Positions 46,422-58,159 of a DNA stretch of 64,000 bases are shown here, piece by piece (position 1 is the first letter of the stretch; the number at the start of each line of letters is the position of its first letter). Made by a program: the position numbers and the translations under genes. This DNA comes from Callorhinus ursinus. Its lineage: Eukaryota > Chordata > Mammalia > Carnivora > Otariidae. Under the pieces are notes generated by a model. The model searched no databases and had not been told where the DNA came from. It worked only from the letters and a program-made list of their open reading frames with translations. The stretch lies in assembly GCF_003265705.1 (NCBI RefSeq), contig NW_020312867.1:1869615-1933614 (forward strand), in the 5' to 3' direction.

Positions 46422-46661
46422 TCCGCTTTCCTCTCGCGCCCCGCGGAATGGGAGTGAGCACTGCAGACAGCCCACTCCCCTCTTCACAGACTACAGGTGG
46501 ATCCAGCATTGTGCACAGAGCCCCAAGTTTGAGAATGAGGTTAGAGCCCGAGGGACAGCTCCCCACCCCATCTTCACTCTGTCCTTGCATCTCCCCTTTC
46601 CAATATTATGGCGGGCAGCACACTGGATGGGGCCTGTGGTCGCCAGCTGCAATCAGGTTCA

Positions 46662-46682
46662 TTCAAAACTGTGGACAGCCCC
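46662..46682 (+). promoter_or_regulatory. partial RE1 site with intact right half
   Basis: Right half GGACAGCCCC is 9/10, and the left half TTCAAAACT keeps TTCA and the A-C pair only. Half spacing is canonical. Binding is likely weaker than at the two strong sites of the array. Confidence 0.45.
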
Positions 46683-46743
46683 TTGAAGCCCCCAATTACA
46701 AATGCTATGTTTCAGCACAACTGAGCCCCAACAGGACGTTACT

Positions 46744-46764
46744 TTCAGCACCGCGGACAGATCC
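46744..46764 (+). promoter_or_regulatory. strongest RE1/NRSE site of the array
   Basis: Reads TTCAGCACC-GC-GGACAGATCC, 18/21 to the consensus with mismatches only at positions 10, 18 and 19. Both core halves are perfect with canonical spacing. Confidence 0.78.
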
Positions 46765-47369
46765 CCGCCGTGGCCCCAACCTCGCCCACATTCACTAGAG
46801 GAAGGGGCTGGTTTTGCCTGACTGATCCACTTCTTGTCACTTCCTTCCCACACAGAGATAGTACTTAGGTTATCCAGGGACGGTCAGGTGTCTTGGACTC
46901 TACAAAAGTGTTTTCTCATTCATTAACTTGAGCTTCACTCCCAATAGAAATGGGCTCCAATGCCCCCAATATAAAGATGGAGAAACAGAATCTTTGAAAT
47001 CACGTAGCAGCACAAAGACTGAAATCCAGACTCTCAATTCCAGCCTGAGGCCTCTCCAGGACAATGTGGTGGTAGAACCTGGGCCCAAACCCAGGGCTTT
47101 CTCCTCTTAACCCACAGATTGCAGGCAGGGGGGCACCGCCAAGGGGACAAGGAGGGAGGAGATTAGAAGAGAGAAAACAAGAGACTCCACTTGGGGGCTG
47201 CCGAGGAAGAAGGTCAGGGTGGGACCGCAGCACACTGCTGCTCTGGCACTGACCCATTGCTTGATCTTCAAGGATCGTTTCTCCTCATAGCCTGGAACAG
47301 GTTTAAACACAGTGACCTCTAAATTTCCTTCAAGGACAGACGTCCAGGGATTGTCTGACTTTGAAAAGG

Positions 47370-47600
47370 CTTATGCTGTGAAGACTCTGCCCAAAACTTT
47401 CCAATGGCCTTGTTTATTACAGAAATCCCAACTTCTCTAGCTTGCATTCAAGATCCCAGCCTCACCCCATGCACATGCCCTTGGTTCAAGTACCGTTTCT
47501 GCCACATTCCCTCCCTGAAGATGCCTGAACTTCATTATGTCCTTATCCTTCCCAGTGCTTCCCCCTCCTCTTGCATGCCTTCCCCTCTGTCTAGCTGAGT
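47370..47600 (+). mobile_element. L2 internal fragment
   Basis: AAACTTTCCAATGGCCTTG, CAAGATCCCAGCCTCACCCC and TTTCTGCCACATTCCCTCCC follow the L2 order upstream of its 3' end. Confidence 0.6.
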
Positions 47601-47754
47601 CCCCCATTGACCAATGTCCAGTCTGAGTCCCCCACAGGAAGAAATGACCTTTCCCAGCCCCCAGGACTCTGTTGGCCCATCACTTGTACCCAGCACTGTG
47701 CTGAGAACTTTAATTATCCCACTTAATCTTCAGAACGACCAGGCGAAATGGAGT

Positions 47755-47995
47755 AGAATAGTGTGGTTGTAAGTATGGATACTAGTTTTGAATCCTGCCA
47801 CTTAGCTGTGTGACTTAGACAAGTTACTTAGCCTTTCTGTGCCTGAACTTGCTCATCTATAAAATAAAGATTATAATACCTTCATCACAAGATTATTGTG
47901 AGGGCTAAATGAAAAGCACTACATGGAAAGCCCTTAGAACAGTGCCTGGCACATAGTAAATACATGACACGTGTTGGCTATTATTATTATCACTA
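47755..47995 (+). mobile_element. MIR, near full length
   Basis: TTTTGAATCCTGCCACTTAG, TGTGTGACTTAGACAAGTTA, TGTGAGGGCTAAATGAAAAG and CAGTGCCTGGCACATAGTAA: among the best-preserved MIRs here. Confidence 0.9.
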
Positions 47996-47999
47996 TTGC

Positions 48000-48290
48000 T
48001 CTTATTATTTACAGACAAAAAACCAGATGCTCAGAGAGATTAGGTATCTTGTCCAATGTCACAATATCATGCAGCAAGGCGGTTCTAGAACCATATGATA
48101 TGTTTGATTCTAGAGCCCATGCTCTTCGGCATAATACCTAAGCACATCTAACTCAACCACCCTCTTTGCACCTTAGGAAACTAAGCCCAGAGAGGGTAAG
48201 TGACTCCCTCAGAGTTACACAGTTAACCAGGACAGAACTAGATCCAGCTCCCCTGCCTTCTAGCTCAGGGCTCTCCCACTATACCACACT
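48000..48290 (-). mobile_element. two adjacent MIR fragments
   Basis: Two reverse MIR cores follow each other: CCAGATGCTCAGAGAGATTA...GTTCTAGAACCATATGAT and then AGGAAACTAAGCCCAGAGAG...AGAACTAGATCCAGCTCC. Confidence 0.72.
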
Positions 48291-48299
48291 GTCCCATTT

Positions 48300-48480
48300 G
48301 TATTTCCCTCAGCACCTGGATTGCAGTTTATAAATCACATTCACGTCCATGATCTCATATAATTCATGCCAACATTATTACCTACCTTCTTTTACAGATA
48401 AGGAAACAGAAGCTCAGAGAGATGAAATAACACGCACAAGGTGGCACAGGGAGGCAGGGCAGAAGCTGGAGGTGAAAGAA
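48300..48480 (-). mobile_element. MIR
   Basis: TTTTACAGATAAGGAAACAG and AAGCTCAGAGAGATGAAATA with an upstream AT-rich 3' part: reverse MIR. Confidence 0.72.
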
Positions 48481-48804
48481 GAATCCTCAGTCCGTATCCC
48501 TCCCCTGCGTAATTCTGACTTTTCTGCTCACGGATTCAAGTGCAGGCACTGTGGAAGCTAATTGCCTGGTGGAGGCAGGAGGGAACGGAAGACTATCCCA
48601 GAAAATCGCTAGGATGGGTGACTCTTTTCACTCTGGGAATGCTCCAGGAGAGAGTAAACGTCCCATCCCTGGAGGCAATTAAACAAGCATCCAGTGGCCA
48701 CATGGATGCCATGAGGCAAATATTACTGCTATTCCCATTACCCAAATGAGACTCCAAAGGTGAACATCATGTCAGGTATTGCAGATGGGAAAGACAATCC
48801 TTTT

Positions 48805-49033
48805 ATTTTAATATATAATATTAAAGATATATAACATATATCTTTATATTTTATTTGAGAGAGAGAGCGCGCACACACCCAAGAGCGGGGGGAGGGGAGA
48901 TGGGAGAAGGAGAGGGAGAAGCAGACTCCCCTGCTGAGCAGGGAGCCCAATGCGGGACTTGATCCCAGAACTCCGGAGATCATGACCTGAGCCGAAGGCA
49001 GACGCCTCACTGACCGAGCCACCCAGGCGCCCC
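48805..49033 (-). mobile_element. Can-SINE, older copy
   Basis: Head ends GAGCCACCCAGGCGCCCC, the body is GA-rich and the tail is degenerate and AT-rich. Likely target-site duplication, 11/14 matches, at 48791-48804 and 49034-49047. Confidence 0.9.
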
Positions 49034-49189
49034 AAGATGATCTTTTTCAAGTTCACCCCAAGCAGAGCATCTTGCACTCTCCCCTGCCTCTGACCCAAGC
49101 TCCCTGGAGAGCCACCACCCTCCCCTTGACTCCGGGAGGCCACCCTCTCCCTCCCCTCCTTGAGAGGTGTCACTTGAGCACCATGGCTC

Positions 49190-50110
49190 TGTCAGTGGTA
49201 ACAGCCGTAAGATTTGTCCTTTTAATCCAGAATCAATAACAAATTTCATTTAAAAATAAATTAAACCAGGCATTGGAAATCATTCACCGTGTGGGCCAGG
49301 GCCCTATATAGTGCCATCTAAATGGCTTCCTTTCGCTCATCTATCAATGCCAAGGGGGAGGAAATACCTAAGCTGCCTGATTCATGGAGAAACTACTTAA
49401 ATGTATCAGCCCCTAACAATGAGCAATGTGAGCCTGGAGTTGCGCCTTTTAACACACCAATAACATGTGGAGCGCGGCTTCATGAGAGCTTATCAGAGAC
49501 CTCACGGTCACTGGCTTCGAGGGAGCCCATTTATAAGGGGGAACAATGGCTTCAGTATGTAGTCGCCTAATTTCCAGAATGCATTACTGAGCCCAGAGGA
49601 GCTCTGGAATTCTATTAAACTCTTATCTGCCATGGGAGGGTGTGAAACCGGCAGAGAAATCCAGACTTGGCGTGGACATGCCCGGAAAGCACGGGGGCTG
49701 ACCCTAGGAGGTGGGTGAACAAACCCGGAGGAAGGGAGGGGGGGCAGGCGGGGCCCCGGATGTGTGAAAATATGTGCGTTAATAGAGCTTCGGTTTCCAG
49801 CGATTACGTTTACATCAGCAAATAAAACTTGGCAATAAAACATTGGAGCTGCGTCTCAGACAGCATTTCCTTTTACAGCCTGGTGTATTTCACTCATTAT
49901 AACAGGAGGCAAGGAGCTTCAGGTGTCCCCATTTCTCCCCCTTTAATTAAATTTCCTAAATTATTGCCCAAGATTTGGATAAAGCAAAAGACTTACGGCT
50001 CTGCTAATGGCCCTTGCAAGCTCTCACCCCTCACTGTGGTGGCCCTGGCTGTACCAGGTTCCAATATTATTAAAGTGAAATACCGTGAGCACTACCTGCC
50101 CAGGCTCTGG
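49190..50110. promoter_or_regulatory. candidate upstream enhancer block
   Basis: About 0.9 kb of mostly repeat-free AT-rich DNA 4-5 kb upstream of VSTM2L. It includes CCTTTTAATCCAG, AAAATAAATTAAACC, GCCCATTTATAAGGG, AGCGATTACGTTTACATCAG and CCTTTAATTAAATTTCC. Confidence 0.38.
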
Positions 50111-50289
50111 TTTGTAAAATGAGATGGAGCCTCAGGAGAGAAACTGGCCCAGGCTCAGGAAAGAGGCCTGGGTTCCAGGACTGGCTTTTCCATCACCTCG
50201 CTGTGTGACCTTGGGCAAGTTACTTCCCCTCTCTGAGCCTCACAATTCCCCCCTTTCCCTAAACGTTCATCTCTTAGAACTGATTTGGG

Positions 50290-50475
50290 GCTGGGGTAGC
50301 CCTTGAATGCACACTGGGATGATTTGGGGAAGCTTTAAAAATATTAATGCTGAGGTCACCCCCAGAAACACTGACACAATTGATCTGGGTGAGGCTGAGG
50401 CCTGGCTATCAGGCTTTTAAAACATTCCCCAGGTGATTGATACCAGTGCCCAGCTGGGGTTGAGCACCACTGGCC
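50290..50475 (+). mobile_element. MER5/Charlie-like hAT relic
   Basis: GGGGAAGCTTTAAAAATATTAA, TTTTAAAACATTCCCCAGGTG and a right end near GTTGAGCACCACTGG fit the internal and terminal order of MER5/Charlie-like elements. Confidence 0.55.
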
Positions 50476-51599
50476 TCCACACAGAGTTAGGAGATGTTGG
50501 TGGACCAACACCTTTGAGGAGTCTAGTTGTGCCTGCAGAGGCCCAGGCCCTGGTGGGGCGGGGAGTGGGGTCGGGGGGGCTTCTCTTTCAGTCTGGCTGG
50601 AACAGGTGTCTCACCGGGCACCAAGGTGTATCTCATGCAGGGGTCCAGTGGGCCACAGTGAGGACTGCAACAAGGGTGAAAGGACATAGGCTCTTCCTCT
50701 CCTGTTCCTTGAATTGGGCCCAGCCAGCCTCTTGGGCTGAGGAAGACACTTGCCCCTGCGCTCATCTGGAGGGCGGCACGGGGGGCCGAATGGTGACTCC
50801 CACCCAGGTCTGGGGGGCTCCTCTTTTCTGCTGATGGTTTTATCCATTCCCCCACAAGTGAGGCAGGATCCAGGAGTGGCCTCCACAGCTGGGCCATGTC
50901 CCTGTCCTAGGAGCCTCTAGGTTCTCTGCCTCGGTCCACGTGCCCCACCCTTGATGCAGCCCCATGTTGCCGTCTGCGTGGATTCGGAGCCTTCATCTGC
51001 ACTCTGCCTCTCTCGGAACACAAGTTCCAAGTAGGAAGGGCCGAGCAAGGGCCAGGCCTGGGCCAGAGGCCAGGGATAGGGGGAGGTCGTCCAGCCAGTC
51101 CCTGCCCCTGCCAAGCTGCGTAACCTCGTGAAGACCTGTGGGGCCACTTGGAGGTTTTGCTTCTGGATTCCAGCCTGGGTGCACCACACAGAGTGAAGGC
51201 ATCATCTAAAACCTAGAATTTAAAATGTCACCATTTTTTAACGGAGAAGGGTCATCAAGGATCAACCCCTATTTCTCCCATTGTAGAGACAGGGGAACTG
51301 AGGCCCAGAGAGGGACAATGATATGCCTGTGATCTCACAGGGAGGAAATGGCAGAGCCAGGCCAAGGACCCAGGTCCCCTGACTCCAGGAGGGGTCTTTC
51401 CTCCACATGTCATTGCCTGAGGAGGGTAGAGAGGGTCCAAAGACCTCCCACCCTGTGGCTTCCCAAAGGGGGCACCTCTCCGAGGTCCAGAGAACCCTTA
51501 TAGGCCTTGGCCCTTCAATTGTAACCCAAGCCCAGAAGTTGTGCTCTACCAAGGCCGGTAGGATGTGCATGTGGTGTGCATCTGTGTTATCCCAGCGAG

Positions 51600-51830
51600 G
51601 AGCCTAGTGATAATCTCCATCAAAGACAATTAATTGCATCAGAGAGACGGGGTTCCTGGGCCCTTCACCCTGCAAACCGGGTGCTTGTTAAACACAACGG
51701 GACAGCAGAGGCTCTGCCAATTCAAGGCTCTGCTTGTAGGAGTGTTTTTTAAAAATGCTGAAATGACTTTAATGGCACGCTTCACGCCAGTCTAAATATT
51801 CCATGGCTGTGACTAATTAGCTAGACCGAC
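51600..51830. promoter_or_regulatory. candidate regulatory block upstream
   Basis: AAGACAATTAATTGCATCAG, ACTTTAATGGCACG and GTGACTAATTAGCTAG in unique sequence next to an hAT relic. Confidence 0.28.
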
Positions 51831-52160
51831 GCCGTCCAATAGAAAGCAAATGCAGGCTGCAGGTGTAATTTTAAGTTTTCTAGTAGCCACAAAAAAAAAA
51901 AAAGTAAACAGAAACAGGTGAAATCAGTTTAATAATATATACATACCTCCAAATATTGTTATTTCAACACATAATCAATAAAAAAGGGTGTTCATGAGAT
52001 ATTTTACATTCCTTGTATGTACCACGTCATCAGAATCTGGGGTGTATTTTATACACGGCGCCTCTCACACTTTGGGCTGGCCACACTTCCGGTACTCAAC
52101 AGCCCCATGAGGCAGGGCTTCCCCAGCAGACAGCACCGAGCTGGACCACTCCAAGGGCAG
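51830..52160 (+). mobile_element. hAT-type AT-rich DNA transposon, second copy
   Basis: GCCGTCCAATAGAAAGCAAA, TTTTCTAGTAGCCACAAAAA, CAGGTGAAATCAGTTTAATA and TTCATGAGATATTTTACATT follow the same family order as the copy at 24660. The right end is diverged. Confidence 0.65.
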
Positions 52161-52269
52161 GCCTGGGACAAGTATGTCCACGGATCCCATGCAGGGTGTC
52201 CTCGGCGCTGGAGTGAGACCCTGGAGCCCAGGGCTGGCGCCATCCAGGTGACTCTTCATAGCACTTTGA

Positions 52270-52735
52270 CCAGGGCGCTCACCACACTGCACAAGACCCA
52301 CCGTGACCTGGGCTGGACGCCCCTCACCAGTCTGCCCTCGGCTCCCCTGTTGCCCCCCGCCCCCACCCCTGCTCTGGCCACACTGGCCTCCTGGTGGCTC
52401 TTCAAATGCCCCAGAGACACTCCTGTCTCAGGGCCTTTGCATTTGCCCCTCGTGTTCCCTGGAACACGGTTTTTTCAGATCTTCTGGTCTCTGATCAAAT
52501 GTCGCCCTGACCATCTTACCTAAAATACCGTCCCCATCCCGCCAAAGCCACTCACCTTTCTCTGTCTCAGCGCTTACCATTATCTGCCACTGTACCTGTT
52601 GATTTCTTGACTTTTTGTCTCCCTCCCTGCAGTATGAACCCCAGGAGAACAAGGGCTGTGCCTGTCTTGTGCTCCAGCCTAGACCCTGGGGCACAGCGTG
52701 TGCTCAATAAATGATTACTGAGTGAACAGACAAGT
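52270..52735 (+). mobile_element. L2 3' end
   Basis: CAGGGCCTTTGCATTTGCCC, GGTCTCTGATCAAATGTCGCC, GAACAAGGGCTGTGCCTGTC and a tail GTGTGCTCAATAAATGATTA: a well-preserved L2 3' end. Confidence 0.82.
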
Positions 52736-52834
52736 GTGATTTTGGAAATGTGTTTGTGCCTGCCTCCCCCACAGCTCGGGAGGCCCTTGAGTTAGGGACC
52801 AGGCCCTAACTGACACATCTAGGATGTGTCAGGT

Positions 52835-53010
52835 CACACGCCAAGTGTTTGCCATGTTTTTTAAAATTAAACCCCCACAACAGGGAAAGGTAAGCATTTT
52901 CATCCCCACTTTACAGATGAGGAAACTGAGGCCCAGAGGGGTGTCCAAGATCTTACAGCTGGCAAGTGGCAGATCCAGGGTCCAGTTTAGATCTTCCTGA
53001 CTCCAAACGG
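52835..53010 (-). mobile_element. MIR
   Basis: TTTACAGATGAGGAAACTGA, GGCCCAGAGGGGTGTCCAAG and AGCTGGCAAGTGGCAGATCC in reverse MIR order. Confidence 0.8.
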
Positions 53011-55214
53011 TAAGCAACACTTACTGGCAACCTGGGTTGCTGGTCGCTGAGCTGAGCACGCTGCTCCCATTATCCTTTCCTCCCACAGCGCCCCTATGAG
53101 GTTGCACCACTGACATCTTTTTGCTGATGAAGAGCCCGGGCCAGGGATGCAGAGCCTGTGCTGAAGATGACAGCTGGTGGCGGCCGAGAGGCCTGAGCAT
53201 TTCACCCCAAGAAGGAAGTCTCTTTAGCTCCCACGGTGTTGTTTGGGGCCCAGATCTCAGCTGGGTGGAGATTAGCTCGGCCAGCTCCTGATGTTGGGAT
53301 GTGGTGCCGCCATCAGATGGACCTGGGGAGGCAGGCTCTCTTGCTCAGAGTTTCAGCTCACCCCCCGCACCACCCTCTGCACCGCCGCTTTCCCATCTCT
53401 ACTGTGGGAGGGTACAGCTTGATCATTTCGGCAGAGCCTTTCCAGCTCAGTGCTCTAGAAGGAAATGAAGGGTAGTGACTTGACCAAAATGCACAAGGTT
53501 TCCAACACTGATCTTCAGAGACCCAGGCTAATGTTCTCCTCACTGAGGCACATTTTTTTTTTTTAAACCAGAACTACAGCATTACACCAAAGGTGAAATT
53601 TTAGGCAAGGATGGAGGTGGACACAAGGCATGACCAACTTGACCCAGACTCCTGGGCCTGCGTCAGAGCAGAGGGGTCTTCCCAGGGGTCCCTGCTGGAG
53701 TAGAAGCACCAGTGGGTGTCCTGGGTCTCTTGTATTAATGATCTATTGGCAGAATCTGGATGGATGTGCTGGCTAATTCTATTTCAATGGCTGGAAACTG
53801 CTCCAGTCCTTCACGGCATTTGCCCAGGCCAGTATATCATGCCACAGCAGCTCAAGGAGGGGATAAATTCCTCTCTAATCTGGGAACATCTCCAGTTATG
53901 ATCCAGAAGGCAGCACAGCATCTGGGGGCTTCCAGACCCTCCCCACCCCCAGGGAAGGGAAAAGCAGCCTTCCAGGAGCAAAGCCCATGATCCTGGGGCT
54001 GAAGCCCTCTTACCCCTCATGAGAAAGCAGATTCAGAACAGCAAGGCAGCTTCGGAGGGAAGAGGGCTCCCAGGGCTGTGTGCACATTTTCATTTTTCTG
54101 TCCATCCTACAGTGGTCATCCATCCAGCATCTACTCCTTGCTGGTGCAATGATGAGCACTTGCCCATAGGATCCAAATCCTAACCCATGGGACCCCAGGC
54201 AAGTCTCCTCACCCCTCTGAGCCTCCGTTTCCCGTCAGAGATGTGAGCTTCCTCTCCCCTCACCCTGGGGCTGTTGCAAGAGCAGAGGACATAGGATTTG
54301 GGGAACCAATTTAATAAGCAGGCACTGGGCCAGCTCTGGGCATACCAGCTCATTGAAACAGCCCTGGGCTGGGGGCCCATGATTCTCCCTGTTTTATGAT
54401 GGAGAATCGGAGACTGGAGAGGTCAAGGAACTTGGCCAGAGATGCATGTTTGCTTGTTCTCGCTCACTTCCACTCACACCCACTGCACTTTTCTCCCCAT
54501 GCTCCTGTCCATGCCCTTCCCCAAATACCACCTGCCCCAAACCCTTGCCATGGCCCAACTTCTTGGGTCACTCACTGGTCTGATTCAGTGGATGTTCCCC
54601 AGGTGGGCTCCTATTTGGGGCTGGAGAAGTCCGAGGAGTGAGGGAAGCTGAGAGTCAGGCTGGGCCTCAAGGTCCTCGGGAGGCTTCCAGCCCCACTGGC
54701 AACAACAGGGATGAGGCCCTTGACCTTGCCATGTGGCCACTGGTAGCATTTACAGGAGCATACAGCCTAGAACAAGGGAGGAGATGGTTTGTCCTATTTG
54801 TCTCTGTCCAGCTCTGGTCTCCCCTGTCCCTGCCCCAGACTCTTCTGCCCCTTTCAGGGAAGAGGGCATGAGGATGGGCTAGGCCTCTGGACCACACGTT
54901 TTCAGCCTCTGGGAGGACTGACCTGTCTGGCTCTGGCTCCCATCAGCCCCGACCCAGGCATCACTCTGTCTACAGCACACCTCCTCTTGAATGGCCCCTC
55001 ACACCCAACACGCCTCCATCCAAGGTTCTGCTCTTCCCCTCAAGCCCTGCCCTGCCCTAGACTTCCCTGTCTCAGGCATGCCCCCCTTCCCAAACCCCCC
55101 AGCTAGCCTGCACCCAGAGATGCAATCGATCCCTAAGCCTCGCTTCCACGGAACATCTCTCGTCATGCATGCTCTCCGAGCTGGCGGGTCAGTGGGCATC
55201 TCGCCAGCTGCAGG

Positions 55215-55690
55215 AACTTCCATGTCCCCAGTGCCCACCCCACATCCCACCAGAAGTTGGAGGGAGCGCTTTTACAAATGCAAATCCCATCATCCTCCCC
55301 CACTTAAGAGCTCTGGATGGTTTCTACTGCTTAGAACAAAATCCAAACAGCTTCCTTAGGTGACCTCACTTCCCACTAGCTCCCCCTCACTCTTGCTTCC
55401 AGCCATTTGGACTTCTGGCAGTTTCTGGAATGTACTACACTCCCTCTCACCACAGTTCCTCTGCCTGGAACATGCTCGCACTTCCTCTAGAACTTGGCTC
55501 CTGTGCCAGTTCCTGGAGGGGCCAACTCTTCCCACCTCAAGGCTCTCCTAGCTCCGCATCCTCCCCTCTGCAGCCCTGCCACCCTGACGGGGCCATGAGC
55601 ACCTCCCAGGGCAGGTCGGATCTTCCTCACACTCACATTCTCTGAGACTGGCACAGGGTTGGGCCCCGGTAAATCCCACTGAATGAATAG
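55215..55690 (+). mobile_element. L2 3' region
   Basis: TTAGAACAAAATCCAAACAG, TCTGCCTGGAACATGCTCGC and GCCCCGGTAAATCCCACTGA are in L2 order. Confidence 0.65.
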
Positions 55691-56154
55691 GGGAGGGAAG
55701 TCATGGTGGATAAATGAAGAGCTGTAACAGTTCAGGGAGGAGAGGCTGTGGGCCCCGGTGGGGATTGATCGCTGCATTTCAGATATGGGGGAGTCGGGCC
55801 CCACTGTGACACCAGCTCCCTGTGTCACTCTGGCATTTCAGTCCTCCTCTGGGTCTCAGTTTCCCCAGGAGAATGAGGGGGTTGCGTGAGACCTCGAAGG
55901 CTTCCCCTCCCCTTGGGGGTCTCTGTTCTGGGATGTGAAGGAGGCAGAGCCCTGCAGGTGGGGCTGGAGAGGGTTAGACTAGGTCCATGCAAGGACCAAC
56001 GTTCCCCTAGCCAGGGTTGTCCTGCCGCTGGACAGGCTGCCTTGGGAGAAAGTGAGCTCACCACTGCTGGAGGTGTGTAAGCAGGTGTGCCATAGGGAGT
56101 ACCCCCGTACTGCCTGGGCAGTCGGACTCATGACCGGGCACCCAGTCTAGATCT

Positions 56155-56285
56155 CAGAAAGGCACGGCTCTGGAAGTCAGTCTCAGCTCTGTTCTTATTA
56201 GCTGTGTAACCTTGGGCAAGTTGCTTCAGCTCTCTGAATCTCCAGAACACGGAGGAGGAGCTTCGACCTTACAATGTTTAGAGAA
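56155..56285 (+). mobile_element. MIR fragment
   Basis: AGCTGTGTAACCTTGGGCAA and GTTGCTTCAGCTCTCTGAAT: MIR core. Confidence 0.75.
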
Positions 56286-56619
56286 GATGCACAGGGCCTG
56301 GAGCGGTCTAAGTGTGTGATAAGCATCAGCACCTGCCCGGGCCCGGCCTGCATGTCCAGGATGAAAGTTCTGGTCCCACACAGGACAGGTTGGCTGCTTC
56401 ATCCCTGGAGTCCAGCAAGCGCCTGGCCCCCAGTCACAGGATGTGTGGGGTGCTCCCCTGGATGGACTCACATGCCCAGGAGAAAGGGCGGGCTTGAGCA
56501 GGCCCCTCACCTTGCTGGTGCCCCCCCACATCCGTGGGCCTGTGAATGCCTCCTTTTGCACCCCTCCTCCCTCACCTCCGTGCAGGGAGCCCCATCCTTT
56601 CCACGCCTCCCAATCACGG

Positions 56620-56710
56620 CAAACTGCCTCATCAATCATGTTCTCTTTAATTAACTTCTAATTTACCTCTTTAGTCAAATCTGTTTACAATCAGAGACAA
56701 GAAAACACGC
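56620..56710. promoter_or_regulatory. candidate regulatory block upstream
   Basis: CATCAATCATG, CTTTAATTAACTTCTAATTTACC and CTGTTTACAATC: homeodomain- and forkhead-like cores within 90 bp. Confidence 0.28.
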
Positions 56711-57199
56711 AGCAGCTCAGGTGCGGACATGGGGACTGGCTCCGGGGACCGTGGCAGATCAATCAGCCCCTGACCAGAGGTGGGAGCCCCGGTTCCCCTC
56801 CACTCCCAGGGGGGCCCGAGGGCTCTAAAGGGCAAGGGTGTGTCGGGGGGTACCACTTGGCCCAGTGCCCTGGCATCCAGCACCCCTGCCCCCAGAGGCC
56901 ACCCCGCACCCCTCAGGCTCCCGCAGGCTCCCTTCCCTCTGGTCTTTCCACCCCACCAGATGGGAAGCTCCTCGTGGGCAGGCCTACGGCCACTTCCTGG
57001 ATGTGTGACCTCAGAAAATGCCTTGACAACTCTGAACTTCTGTTTCCCTGTTTGCAAAGTCAGGGATAAAATAACATCGCCCTCCTTGCAGGCAGGAGGT
57101 GAGTCGAAAAGGAGTCCCCATCCCCAGCCCGGCCCAGCTGGCCCTGAACACTGAGCCCAGCACAGAATGATCACAGGCCTTGTTTGGTGGGGTTTTGTT

Positions 57200-57410
57200 T
57201 CCGTATTTTGGATGTTTTAAATTTTTAAAAATTTGAATTCATCTTCAACTTACGGGAAAGTTGCAAGTACAGTATGTGGTATACCACCATCTCTAAATAT
57301 TTTAGCGTGCATTTTCTAGAACGAAGACCTATTCTTATATAACCACAGTACAGCCACTGGAATCAGGACATTCATGTTGAAACATCACTGCTGTCTAATC
57401 CCAGCCAGGG
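57200..57410 (-). mobile_element. L1M fragment
   Basis: AACTTACGGGAAAGTTGCAAG, ATAACCACAGTACAGC and AATCAGGACATTCATGTTGA are characteristic of antisense L1M sequence. Ends are approximate. Confidence 0.6.
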
Positions 57411-58159
57411 CCTGAGTTTTAATCCCACTGCACCTCTTACTGGTTGTGTGCCCTCAGCCAAGCCACATGACCCCTCCGAAGTCCAGTTTTGGCGTCTGTG
57501 AAGCGGGTGGGAGAGGTAATAACCCTAAGTCTCCTGTGCAGGGCTGTGTGAAGTCAACAACCGGTGCACGGGAAGCAAAATGGGGCAGGGGTGAGAGGTA
57601 TTGTCCACACTGGAGGCGGAAAGGGAGGCCCAGGGAGGCCAGTCCTTGTTCTAGGTCACGCGGCATGATGGCTGCAGTCAGATCCCATGGCCTTGAAGAG
57701 GCAGAGCCCCGAGTCATGGGTGGGTCTCACGTTCTCCACTCACAGATGGACCACTGGGGGCTCCGAAAGCCCTATGACTTGTCTTTAGGCTTCTTGACCT
57801 ACGCTGAGGGCGCAAACCTCAGCAGCGGAAAGACAGAAGCAGGGAGGAAGGTGAGGGGTAATGGTTATTAATGGCAAACCAACAATGCTAACAATAATGA
57901 GCAGAGTCACCTTATAGGAGGTCCCTCCTGGGGGTGGCACGTGGGGGAGCTGCGGCGGGGTGGGGCTGGCAGGTGGAGGAGGGAAGGACGGACGCCCCAT
58001 ACTGAGCACACAGTGCCTGCCGTGCAGGGGGCCTTCAGAGGAGCCTGTGAGCCATCTGGTCGTGGACCGCTAGCGTGGAGAGCGAGGGGACACCTGCGGG
58101 CTCCAGGCCTGTCTTCTACAGCGCACCCCCTTCTGCTCCCACTCACTCGCCCACATATC

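Larger units (their letters stand above)
46310..46764 (+). promoter_or_regulatory. degenerate tandem array of RE1/NRSE (REST-binding) motifs upstream of VSTM2L
   Basis: About nine same-strand matches to the 21-bp RE1 (TTCAGCACC, two bases, GGACAGCGCC) start at 46310, 46401, 46454, 46502, 46542, 46614, 46662, 46711 and 46744. Hand-counted identities are: split site 17/19 over the two halves, then 17, 14, 14, 15, 13, 15, 14 and 18 of 21. Several starts are 48-53 bp apart. Flanks are shared: the sites at 46454 and 46542 are both followed by a C-rich stretch ending in TCTTCAC, and those at 46502 and 46711 both share GAGCCCCAA...GTTA...GGACAG. This suggests decayed tandem duplication. REST recruits CoREST/Sin3 complexes to silence neuronal genes outside neurons; VSTM2L, whose ATG lies about 1.35-1.8 kb away, is the natural target. 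Confidence 0.7.
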
